DNA of 7,161 nucleotides from DATFGK01 sp046712825 (GCA_046712825.1 JBKKCR010000040.1:1-7161); one strand, 5' to 3'. Positions 1 through 5,317 are shown, counted from the stretch's first letter. A program made the numbers and translations. Notes: generated from the sequence alone by a model not told the origin.

Positions 1-39
1 GACGACGGTTCGACCGACGACGGCAGCACCGACGGCACC
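1..39 (+). repeat. Short in-frame tandem repeat coding DDGST-DDGST-DGT
   Basis: Two 15-bp units (GACGACGGTTCGACC and GACGACGGCAGCACC) and a shortened third copy (GACGGCACC) encode a low-complexity acidic linker. Synonymous differences between units show this is not a recent perfect duplication. More units may lie upstream of the window edge. Confidence 0.7.
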
Positions 40-306
40 GTGGTGCAGGGCAACACGATCGTGAAGCCCAAGCCGAAGCCGAAGACGCAGGTCGAAGGCG
101 CTCAGCTCGCGCAGACCGGTCCCGAGACCACGATGCTGACGATCCTCGGCTCGCTGTTCTTGATGCTCGGTATCGCGATGCGGTTCGGCCGCTTCGGTAC
201 CCCGGCCGCCGCAGCCTCGACGGGACACGACGTGCTGGTGGCACGGACGCTGGCCCTGGTCGAGCGCACGGTCAGCCGCAACGGGAACTGGAACTGCCGC
301 TTCTAG
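1..306 (+). CDS. C-terminal part of a secreted surface protein with a LAxTG-type sortase sorting signal (5' end off window)
   Basis: The frame is open from the left edge to a TAG at 304-306, so only the last 101 residues are visible. They begin with an acidic Asp-Gly-Ser-Thr linker (DDGST twice, then DGT). A short VVQGNTIV segment and a KPKPKPK stretch follow, then LAQTGP (LAQTG at nt 106-120), a hydrophobic segment of about 17 residues (MLTILGSLFLMLGIAM) and a basic RFGR cluster. Sorting motif, hydrophobic span and positive charge form a cell-wall sorting signal. LAxTG is the motif associated with class E sortases of high-GC actinobacteria, so covalent attachment to peptidoglycan is the likely fate. 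Oddly, the protein continues about 35 residues past the basic cluster, whereas such proteins normally stop within a few residues. The linker suggests an exposed stalk, but the functional domain lies outside the window. A hairpin terminator follows 21 bp after the stop. Confidence 0.75.
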   Translation, partial: DDGSTDDGSTDGTVVQGNTIVKPKPKPKTQVEGAQLAQTGPETTMLTILGSLFLMLGIAMRFGRFGTPAAAASTGHDVLVARTLALVERTVSRNGNWNCRF

Positions 307-327
307 ATCTGGCACCCCCCACCAGAG

Positions 328-356
328 AGAGGGACGACCCCTAGGGTCGTCCCTCT
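328..356. terminator. Bidirectional hairpin terminator between convergent genes
   Basis: The arms 328-340 and 344-356 (AGAGGGACGACCC / GGGTCGTCCCTCT) pair perfectly over 13 bp with a 3-nt loop (CTA). The hairpin lies 21 bp after the surface-protein stop and 17 bp after the MOSC-protein stop on the other strand, so it can serve both. Neither side has a real U-tract, which is common for strong hairpin terminators in high-GC actinobacteria. Confidence 0.8.
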
Positions 357-373
357 TGCGGTGTGGAGAACGT

Positions 374-1111
374 TCAGCCCAGGTGCGCCTCGTCGCCGAC
401 CGAAAGCGTGCCGGACTCGCGCACGATCCCGTAGACGCCGACGTGCTCGTCGTTGTGCTCGAGGACCGTGCGCAGGATCTGCCGGTCGACCGGGAGGTCC
501 TCCTGCGCGTGGGTCGTCATGACGCAGCGCGAGCACGGCTTGGATATCTCGACGAGCGCACCGCCGATCCGAACAGAACCGCCGACCCACTCTTCCTCGA
601 CGAAGCCCGGCACATGGGTCTCCAGCACGACGTTCGGCCGGAACCGCCTGGCGTCGAACACGCCGCCCGGCTGGAGCTCTGCGAGCCAGTCGAGCGTCGA
701 CGTGGTCACGAAGTGCACGACCGAGGAGTCGAAGAAGCCGCCGGCCCGTCCGCGGAAGGTCCCTTCCTCGTCCTCGATGACCGGCCGTTCCGTTCCGCCA
801 TCCGCGGGCACGAGCGCGACGTCGCGGCCGAGCCAGGCGCCGATCGCCTTCCCGGTCGCAGGGTCCCCAGCCTCGAGGGCCTCGCCGGTCGGGAGCTCGA
901 TGTGGACCCCGCGGCCGGCCGTGCGGCTCCGGGCCGTCAGGAGACGCGAAACCTTCTTCGCGCTGAGGACGCGGCCCGTCTCGGCGTCCCGCAGGGCCCA
1001 GGCGCGGTCGCCTTCGATGCCTTGCGGTCCGAGCCACGCGCGGTCGAGGCGCTCCCCCAGCATCGACTTCACGGGGTAGCGCCAGAGGGCGACGACGCGT
1101 CCGACGATCAC
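374..1111 (-). CDS. MOSC domain-containing protein (mARC/YcbX-like molybdenum cofactor protein)
   Basis: 245 residues from a GTG start. The N-terminus (VGRVVALWRYPVKSM, then GIEGDRAWALRD near residues 31-42) is the beta-barrel domain that precedes MOSC domains. The C-terminal half has RRFRPNVVLE (about 155-164) and the PCSRC motif with Cys193 and Cys196 followed by VMTT. That is the signature of mARC/YcbX-type proteins, in which a cysteine of this motif binds the molybdenum cofactor. Known relatives reduce N-hydroxylated compounds with electrons from a partner protein, or carry sulfur for cofactor maturation. No ferredoxin or reductase domain is fused here, so an external electron donor would be needed. 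The length is typical of a stand-alone MOSC protein, and no signal peptide is visible, so it is cytoplasmic. It starts 22 bp after the methyltransferase stop on the same strand, with no terminator or clear promoter between, so co-transcription is likely. The family call is firm; the substrate is unknown. Confidence 0.88.
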   Translation of the reverse strand: MIVGRVVALWRYPVKSMLGERLDRAWLGPQGIEGDRAWALRDAETGRVLSAKKVSRLLTARSRTAGRGVHIELPTGEALEAGDPATGKAIGAWLGRDVALVPADGGTERPVIEDEEGTFRGRAGGFFDSSVVHFVTTSTLDWLAELQPGGVFDARRFRPNVVLETHVPGFVEEEWVGGSVRIGGALVEISKPCSRCVMTTHAQEDLPVDRQILRTVLEHNDEHVGVYGIVRESGTLSVGDEAHLG

Positions 1112-1133
1112 GCCGTCACGCTACCAGCCGTGT

Positions 1134-2198
1134 TCAGCCCTTGGTCGCGATGTAGTAGTTGTTCGCGATGTCCTCGGGGATCTCACGCAGCTCGACCGAC
1201 GTGAAACCGGCATCTGCGAGCATCTTCCGCGCCACCTTCTCACCCCACATCGTCCCGAGCCCCAGCCCGCCCTCGGCGAGCGACACCGTCATGCAGTGCA
1301 TGGTGGAGATGGCGTAGAGCATGGGCGCCAGCGGCAGGTCCATGTCCCCGACGACCGTGCTGGTGCCCTTGATGTCGACGCAGAGGTAGACGCCGCCCGG
1401 GCGGAGGGAGGCCGCGATCCCGGCCAGTGCGAGGTCGGGGCGCGCCTGGTCGTGGACCGCGTCAAAGGTGGTTACGAAATCGAACTGTTCCGATCCATCG
1501 AGCGTCGCGGCGTCCCGCACCTCGAAGCGCGCGTTCTTCAGCCCCTTCGCCTCGGCCTCTTCGCGGGCGACTGCGATCGCCTGCTCCGAGAGATCTATGC
1601 CCATGAAGCGACTCGCCGGAAAGGCTTCGGCCATCAGGTTGATCGCGTGACCTGAGCCGCAGCCGATGTCGGCGACGTCGATCCCAGCCTGGAGTCGCTC
1701 CAGGATTCCGGGGACGAGCGGCAGGATCCCCTCGATCAAAGTGGCGTCATGTATGGCCGCACTGTCTTCGGCCATCCACGAGTGGAACTTGGGGAAGGCG
1801 CTGTAGGGTACGCCGCCGCCGATCCGGAACCGCTCGGCGACCTCATCCTCTACGGAGGCCATCATGCCGAGGACCTGCATCGACGACGCGAGGTTGGCGG
1901 GCCCGGCGGCTCGCGTCAGCCACGCCGACCGCTCCGGTGGCAACGTGAACGTCAGCCTTTCCGGGTCGTGCTCGACGATGCCGCCCGTGGTGACGGCACC
2001 GAGCCACTCTCGAACGTATCGCTCCTGAAGGCCGGCGGCCTTGGCGATCTCCTCGCTGGTCGAGGGCGGAAGCCCCGCCATCGTGTCGAAGAGACCGGTC
2101 TTATGGCCGATGCTAACCATGATGGCTGTGGCTCCGTCGTTCAGGATCTGGAGCACCCGACCCGCGAACTCTTCGGATCCTTGCGGCTCGTCCGGCAT
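1134..2198 (-). CDS. SAM-dependent class I methyltransferase with N-terminal winged-helix domain
   Basis: 354 residues from an ATG preceded by GGGAGG (2204-2209) at 5-nt spacing. Residues about 10-100 resemble the winged-helix dimerisation domain of small-molecule methyltransferases (KTGLFDTMAGLPPSTSEEIAKAAG, then YVREWLGAVTTGGIV). The Rossmann domain has motif I VADIGCGSG (175-183), the acidic loop MGIDLS (199-204), RDA (228-230) binding adenine, FDAVHDQ (245-251) and LRPGG (265-269). The arrangement resembles the actinobacterial Rv2258c-type family, whose substrates are mostly unknown; it is not recognisably an rRNA, DNA or protein methyltransferase. It is the first gene of a probable operon with the MOSC gene and is divergent from tetR, with 80 bp between the ATG codons. 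Its promoter and operator-like repeats lie in that gap, so regulation by the neighbouring TetR protein is likely. Methyl transfer to a small organic acceptor is an inference. Confidence 0.9.
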   Translation of the reverse strand: MPDEPQGSEEFAGRVLQILNDGATAIMVSIGHKTGLFDTMAGLPPSTSEEIAKAAGLQERYVREWLGAVTTGGIVEHDPERLTFTLPPERSAWLTRAAGPANLASSMQVLGMMASVEDEVAERFRIGGGVPYSAFPKFHSWMAEDSAAIHDATLIEGILPLVPGILERLQAGIDVADIGCGSGHAINLMAEAFPASRFMGIDLSEQAIAVAREEAEAKGLKNARFEVRDAATLDGSEQFDFVTTFDAVHDQARPDLALAGIAASLRPGGVYLCVDIKGTSTVVGDMDLPLAPMLYAISTMHCMTVSLAEGGLGLGTMWGEKVARKMLADAGFTSVELREIPEDIANNYYIATKG

Positions 2199-2219
2199 CG
2201 CATCCTCCCGTTTGCTGGC

Positions 2220-2237
2220 AGCACGGTCGTGCTATCT
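2220..2237. promoter_or_regulatory. Second operator-like site in the methyltransferase leader
   Basis: AGCACG (2220-2225) and CGTGCT (2228-2233) form a palindrome with a 2-bp centre. The right half continues as CGTGCTATCT (2228-2237), an exact copy of the 10 bases at 2261-2270, 33 bp away or about three helical turns. The segment lies just downstream of the predicted methyltransferase transcription start. It could be a secondary repressor site or the edge of a larger TetR-bound region. Confidence 0.5.
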
Positions 2238-2245
2238 CGCTATGC

Positions 2246-2269
2246 GATAGTACGGACGACCGTGCTATC
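2246..2269. promoter_or_regulatory. 24-bp imperfect palindrome, candidate TetR operator
   Basis: The arms GATAGTACGG (2246-2255) and CCGTGCTATC (2260-2269) are inverted copies matching at 9 of 10 positions around a 4-bp centre ACGA. Size and symmetry fit a TetR-family operator. The site covers the spacer and -10 of the minus-strand methyltransferase promoter and overlaps the probable -10 of tetR (2266-2271). One bound repressor could therefore silence both genes. That TetR binds here is inferred from position and symmetry. Confidence 0.7.
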
Positions 2270-2276
2270 TTGTCAA
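2247..2276 (-). promoter_or_regulatory. Sigma-70-type promoter for the methyltransferase-MOSC unit
   Basis: Read on the minus strand there is a perfect TTGACA -35 (plus 2271-2276), an 18-bp spacer and a TACTAT -10 (plus 2247-2252). Transcription would start near 2240, giving a leader of about 40 nt that includes the GGGAGG ribosome site. The -35 overlaps the 5' end of the tetR coding region or its alternative TTG codon, so the two genes share promoter DNA. Confidence 0.75.
2266..2271 (+). promoter_or_regulatory. Probable -10 of the tetR promoter (leaderless transcript)
   Basis: TATCTT fits the TAnnnT pattern and ends 7 bp before the ATG at 2279, so transcription would start at or next to the start codon. 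This matches the absence of a ribosome-binding site upstream of tetR. No good -35 is visible at the expected distance, so the call is tentative. Confidence 0.4.
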
Positions 2277-2278
2277 GG

Positions 2279-2914
2279 ATGGCTTCGATCGAGACGGATA
2301 CCCGGCGCCGGACGGACGGTGAGCGGACCCACGCATTGATCCTGGAGGCGGCCACCAAGCTCGCGTCGATCGAGGGCGTTCACGGCCTGACGATCGGCCG
2401 CCTTGCCGAGGAGACCGGGATCAGCAAGAGCGGCCTCTACGCGCACTTCGGCTCGAAGGAGCAGCTCCAGCTCGAGGTGATCGAAGCCGCCGGCGCCGTC
2501 GTTGGGCGAGAGGTCTTCGCACCGGCCATGGCGCAGCCGGAAGGGTTGCGGCGCCTCGAGGCCATGCTCGAGAACTTCTTCTCCTACGTCGAGCGGTGGG
2601 TGTTCCCCGGCGGGTGCTTCTTCTCCTCCCTGCTGGCCGAGGCCGACGCACGCGAAGGCGCGATCCACGACGCGGTCGTCGCCGGTCAGCGTGAGGCGAG
2701 CGCGGGATGGGCGGGCCTCGTTCGGGAAGCGCAAGCGACCCGAGAGCTCGACCCCAAGGCGGACGCCGATCAGATCGGCTTCGAGCTCGAGGCGTCGATG
2801 GGCCAGGCGAACTATCTGTTCGTGCTGTTCCGCGATCCGAAAGCGCTCGAGCATGGCCGCCGGGGCGTCCGCCGGATCATCGACGCCGCGCGCGTGACGA
2901 AGAAGAAGCGTTAG
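2279..2914 (+). CDS. TetR/AcrR-family transcriptional regulator
   Basis: 211 residues from the ATG at 2279; an in-frame TTG at 2270 would add three residues (LSR). I chose ATG because the TTG sits inside the candidate -10 and operator and neither start has a ribosome site, which fits a leaderless message. Residues about 16-62 form the TetR DNA-binding domain: ALILEAATKLASIEGVHGLTIGRLA, then the helix-turn-helix through EETGISKSGLYAHFGSKEQL. The rest is the helical ligand-binding and dimerisation domain, with WVFPGGCFFSSLLAEAD (107-123), a stretch typical of one TetR C-terminal subgroup. The length is usual for the family. It is divergent from the methyltransferase gene, with operator-like palindromes between, so it most likely represses that unit and itself and is released by a small molecule. 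The ligand cannot be predicted. A hairpin terminator lies 13 bp after the stop. Confidence 0.92.
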   Translation: MASIETDTRRRTDGERTHALILEAATKLASIEGVHGLTIGRLAEETGISKSGLYAHFGSKEQLQLEVIEAAGAVVGREVFAPAMAQPEGLRRLEAMLENFFSYVERWVFPGGCFFSSLLAEADAREGAIHDAVVAGQREASAGWAGLVREAQATRELDPKADADQIGFELEASMGQANYLFVLFRDPKALEHGRRGVRRIIDAARVTKKKR

Positions 2915-2927
2915 TCCCTTGGCAGGG

Positions 2928-2966
2928 TGTTGCGTTTCAGCGGGCTATACGCGCTGAAACGCAACA
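2928..2966. terminator. Bidirectional hairpin terminator, 15-bp perfect stem
   Basis: TGTTGCGTTTCAGCG (2928-2942) pairs perfectly with CGCTGAAACGCAACA (2952-2966) around a 9-nt loop. It lies between the tetR stop (2914) and the stop of the convergent secreted-protein gene (2973), only 6 bp from the latter. It has no U-tract on either strand. Confidence 0.82.
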
Positions 2967-2972
2967 GGGTGC

Positions 2973-4130
2973 CTAGAGCCGGATCATCCCGAGACCTTCG
3001 GGGAATGCCAGCCCGACGTTGAGCGGGATCGGCAACAGCGGCAGGTCCAGGATCGGCGCGAACGGCAGCTTCCACACCGTGCCCGTCGCCGGTCCCGGGC
3101 AGAGGATCGTCGGGCACGGGATCAGCCCGAGGTTCGCCCAGTAGAGCGTCCCGTCGGATGAGACGGCCATCCCCGCGACGCCGGGCCCTTGCAGGAGCAC
3201 GACCGGCCGGGTCATGTGCCCCTCGTCGTCGACCTCAACGATGAGGCCGGGCACGACATTGCCGACGAGGAAGTGGCCGCGGCGCTCGACGATCGAGATC
3301 GGCACGTAGGTGAGCGGGTTGAAGGGCAGCGGGAACAGTGGCTGCAAGAAGTTGGGACGCTCGTCGATACCGTGCGCGTTGCGATAGGCAGTACACGCGG
3401 CCTGGTCGCCCGGCGCGGGGAACGGCGGCGAGAAGCGGCTGACGGCTCCTCCGCTCGAGCGTCCGCTCTCGGGCACGAGGATCGAGCCGTCGGGATGCTC
3501 CTCGATGTAGCCGGCCGTCGTCAGGTCGTTCGCGAGCACGCAGACCGGCGAGTCGTTCGCGAAGTCGCCGTCCGCGTTGCGGTGAACGAGGAACAGCGAG
3601 CCGACACCATCGACGTCGAACGCCCCGACGCCGAGGTCGACGAGGAAGATACGCTCGCCGTTCGCGCTGGCCTTGCAGCCCGTGTTGTCGGGGAGGTGGT
3701 CGTTCGGCGGGTCGGTGAAGTTGTAGGTCGGGACGATCTTGTCCAGTAACGTCCACGGGCCGTCGATGCCACCGGTCGGTTCGAAGATCCCCCAGCCCTG
3801 CGCCTCGCCGAGCGGGATCTCGCCCTGGTCGGAGTCCTCTCCCATCATGAAGCGGACGCTCCCGTCGGCCTGCGTGATCGTGCAGAGCTGTCCGTTGACG
3901 TCGTTGCCGTGACCGGTCGTGTCCTCGCCGGGCGCGGCCGAGGGATCGTGGGAGTGGCTCGGGATGGGAGTCGTCATGCTGAGATGCGGGATCGACTGTG
4001 AGACATCGTACGCGTCGAGCTGGTTCCCCTGGGCGGTGGTGAGGTACTCCGTCGGGGGGTCGGCCGAGCGAGCCGGGTCGGATGCGATCGCGAGAGCGAC
4101 GAGCAACGCTAGGACCAGATGACGCTTCAC
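2973..4130 (-). CDS. Secreted hypothetical protein with beta-propeller-like repeats
   Basis: 385 residues from a GTG start (MKRHLVLALL), with AGGGGG 4 nt upstream as a ribosome site. Residues 1-23 are a signal peptide: basic KRH, a hydrophobic core LVLALLVALAIA, and a likely cut after ARSA before DPP. No lipobox, sorting motif or later membrane span is seen, so the protein should be released. I do not recognise a named family. Strand-turn motifs such as NGERIFLVDLGVGAFDVD (157-174), HPDGSILVPESG (212-223), RRGHFLVGNVVPGLIVEVD (283-301) and SSDGTLYWAN (324-333) resemble blades of NHL/SMP-30-type propellers. Six cysteines (83, 152, 197, 246, 339, 344) allow three disulfides, consistent with export. 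An early His-rich stretch (PSHSHDPS, 57-64) might bind metal. The C-terminal part is rich in Pro and Leu. It is a single-gene unit converging on tetR. The function is unknown; enzyme or binding propeller are both possible. Confidence 0.82.
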   Translation of the reverse strand: MKRHLVLALLVALAIASDPARSADPPTEYLTTAQGNQLDAYDVSQSIPHLSMTTPIPSHSHDPSAAPGEDTTGHGNDVNGQLCTITQADGSVRFMMGEDSDQGEIPLGEAQGWGIFEPTGGIDGPWTLLDKIVPTYNFTDPPNDHLPDNTGCKASANGERIFLVDLGVGAFDVDGVGSLFLVHRNADGDFANDSPVCVLANDLTTAGYIEEHPDGSILVPESGRSSGGAVSRFSPPFPAPGDQAACTAYRNAHGIDERPNFLQPLFPLPFNPLTYVPISIVERRGHFLVGNVVPGLIVEVDDEGHMTRPVVLLQGPGVAGMAVSSDGTLYWANLGLIPCPTILCPGPATGTVWKLPFAPILDLPLLPIPLNVGLAFPEGLGMIRL

Positions 4131-4170
4131 GGTTCCCCCTGGTGTGACGTGCCTGTCAGGTAGTTCGACG

Positions 4171-4196
4171 CGGCCGGTTCGGAACCCTGCCGGCCG
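4171..4196. repeat. GC-rich inverted repeat upstream of tRNA-Sec and the secreted-protein gene
   Basis: CGGCCGG (4171-4177) and CCGGCCG (4190-4196) are perfect 7-bp inverted arms with a 12-nt loop. An alternative smaller hairpin GGTT/AACC (4176-4179 with 4183-4186) lies inside. It sits between two divergent transcription units. It could be a regulatory site or a chance GC-rich structure. Confidence 0.35.
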
Positions 4197-4231
4197 GGCC
4201 GGGCGGGCTCAGGAGCCGCTACCCTGCCGCC

Positions 4232-4322
4232 GGAGGCGAATGGGGGCTGGTGTCCCTCCCGGTCTTCAAAACCGGTGCGCCGGTCTCCGACCGGTGGGTG
4301 GGTTCGATTCCTTCCGCCTCCG
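4232..4322 (+). tRNA. selC: tRNA-Sec (anticodon UCA)
   Basis: A 91-nt cloverleaf can be drawn by hand. The acceptor arm GGAGGCG (4232-4238) pairs with CGCCTCC (4315-4321). The D-stem is the 6-bp GGGGGC/GTCCCT (4242-4247 with 4252-4257, two G-U pairs) with a 4-nt TGGT loop. The anticodon stem is CCGGT/ACCGG (4259-4263 with 4271-4275), with loop CTTCAAA holding TCA at 4266-4268. A long variable arm follows, 4278-4285 with 4289-4296 (8 bp, 3-nt loop), then the T-loop TTCGATT (4303-4309). UCA anticodon, six-pair D-stem with tiny loop and large variable arm are diagnostic of tRNA-Sec. G4322 serves as discriminator, as needed for SerRS charging; CCA is not encoded. TACCCT (4220-4225) could be its -10, ending 6 bp before the 5' end. 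The T-stem holds a U-U mismatch (4299, 4313) and a G-U pair. Its role is to deliver selenocysteine to in-frame UGA codons. Confidence 0.9.
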
Positions 4323-4341
4323 CTGAGGGAACGGTAAAAGT

Positions 4342-4376
4342 ATGTGCGCGGGTGCCGATGAAGCGCTTCCGCACAT
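4342..4376. repeat. Inverted repeat downstream of tRNA-Sec, possible weak terminator
   Basis: ATGTGCG (4342-4348) and CGCACAT (4370-4376) are perfect inverted arms separated by 21 nt that include the small palindrome AAGCGCTT (4361-4368). It lies 20 bp past the tRNA and could end its transcript or aid 3' processing, but no U-tract follows. The rest of 4377-4475 shows nothing I can assign. Confidence 0.35.
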
Positions 4377-4492
4377 CGCACAGTGCATGAGGCTCGACAG
4401 GACGTAGTCGGTGGCATTACGGCCGACCCACAAGGAAGTGACGGTCCGATAACGCGCAGGAGACCATACTGCTCTAAAGGAAGGAGTGGCGG

Positions 4493-5317
4493 GTGGGTGT
4501 ACTCACGGAAGCCGGCGGCACGGCCTTCGCCGGGAAACGAGGTCGCCGGCGCGCCGTGGAGGTCCTCGCTCGATCGGGACTGGCCTCGGTGGCAGTCTCC
4601 TTCGCGCTCGTCGGTGTCCTTGCGCTCATGGCAGCGCTTTACGTCGGAGGTGCGGAGACGGACCGGCAAGGGGCGCTTGCGCGCGTTGCGCACACGAGTT
4701 GGGGCGCTCCGGTTCTGGTCATCGTCGCCATCGGGTTCGCGGGGTATGCGACATGGCGCTTCGTTCTCGCCATCACCGGAGAGGAGGTCGAGAGCGGCGA
4801 GAAGCAGTCCGTTCTCAGCAGAGCTGGGGACGCTGCACGCGGGCTGTTCTACTCCGCGCTCGCGATCGCGACCATCCGCTTGCTCTTCGGTGCATCCGGC
4901 GGCGATAGCCCCAAGAAGCAGGCAGCATCGATTCTCGATTGGCCCGCGGGAGCATTCCTAATCGGCGCGATCGGCGTAGCGTTCATCGGGACAGGTCTTT
5001 TCAACGGATACCGCGCGATCAGCAAGAAGTACCAAGAGGGACTCAAGATGTGGGACATCCCCGAAACGCGGCGTCGGATGGTCACTGTCGTAGCAGGGTT
5101 CGGGCTGCTCACGCGCATGCTGATGTACGCCATCATCGGCTGGTTTCTTATCCGAACCGCCCTCGATGATGATGCGCGCCGGGCGCTCGGGATGGACGGT
5201 GCACTGCAGAAAGTTGCGAACCAGCCGTTTGGACGGGTCCTGCTTGCCATCGTGGCGGTCGGGCTGCTCGCGTACGCGGCATTCCGGGCGATCGAAGCCC
5301 GTTACCGCAAGGTCTGA
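4493..5317 (+). CDS. DUF1206 family six-helix membrane protein
   Basis: 274 residues from GTG, with AAAGGAAGGAG (4476-4486) 6 nt upstream as a strong ribosome site. After a short basic N-terminus (GKRGRRR), the protein has six hydrophobic helices at about 30-51, 72-94, 115-134, 152-171, 198-222 and 247-266. They form three two-helix repeats. The second helix of each repeat is alike: GAPVLVIVAIGFAGYATWRF, then AGAFLIGAIGVAFIGTGLF, then FGRVLLAIVAVGLLAYAAFR. Three tandem repeats of this kind are the hallmark of DUF1206, an actinobacterial-rich membrane family of unknown function. An AR-G-L start precedes the first and second repeats, near residues 26-30 and 115-118. The connecting loops are charged. 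There is no enzymatic motif or transporter signature. It is transcribed away from tRNA-Sec with 170 bp between them, and no clear promoter is recognisable there. No operon partner is visible, since the next gene is convergent. The family call is good; the function is unknown. Confidence 0.85.
   Translation: MGVLTEAGGTAFAGKRGRRRAVEVLARSGLASVAVSFALVGVLALMAALYVGGAETDRQGALARVAHTSWGAPVLVIVAIGFAGYATWRFVLAITGEEVESGEKQSVLSRAGDAARGLFYSALAIATIRLLFGASGGDSPKKQAASILDWPAGAFLIGAIGVAFIGTGLFNGYRAISKKYQEGLKMWDIPETRRRMVTVVAGFGLLTRMLMYAIIGWFLIRTALDDDARRALGMDGALQKVANQPFGRVLLAIVAVGLLAYAAFRAIEARYRKV

Noticed and set aside
374..376. TGA stop of the MOSC gene (and the TGA ending the methyltransferase) as selenocysteine codons
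   Set aside because: Given tRNA-Sec nearby I considered readthrough. Both proteins reach their usual family ends, the MOSC stop is followed within 20 nt by a terminator hairpin, and no SECIS-like hairpin is evident directly after either TGA.
303..1204. Long open frames opposite or overlapping the MOSC gene (minus 303-1037, plus 356-1204, plus 453-1079)
   Set aside because: Arg/Pro/Ala-rich products without domain character, fully overlapping a gene with recognisable MOSC motifs. They are typical high-GC shadow frames.
1749..2339. Plus-strand frame of 196 codons across the methyltransferase start and operator region
   Set aside because: It is antisense to the methyltransferase and runs through the promoter and operator into tetR, with no ribosome site and no recognisable motif.
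2273..2854. Minus-strand frame antisense to tetR
   Set aside because: The tetR frame encodes a clear helix-turn-helix; the antisense product resembles nothing.
4232..4322. tRNA-Sec as an integration site for a mobile element
   Set aside because: selC is a known integration site in enterobacteria. Here no integrase, no direct repeat of the tRNA 3' end and no atypical genes follow it within the window.
4232..4322. Ordinary tRNA-Ser, tRNA-Leu or nonsense suppressor in place of tRNA-Sec
   Set aside because: The anticodon loop CTTCAAA places TCA at the anticodon, and the 6-bp D-stem with a 4-nt loop is specific to tRNA-Sec.
4127..4693. Minus-strand frame of 188 codons covering the tRNA region
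   Set aside because: It runs across tRNA-Sec and the DUF1206 start. The tRNA structure and the membrane protein explain this DNA.
4383..4961. Plus-strand frame starting upstream of the DUF1206 gene
   Set aside because: Ser/Arg-rich with no hydrophobic pattern, overlapping the DUF1206 frame, which has a strong ribosome site and six helices.
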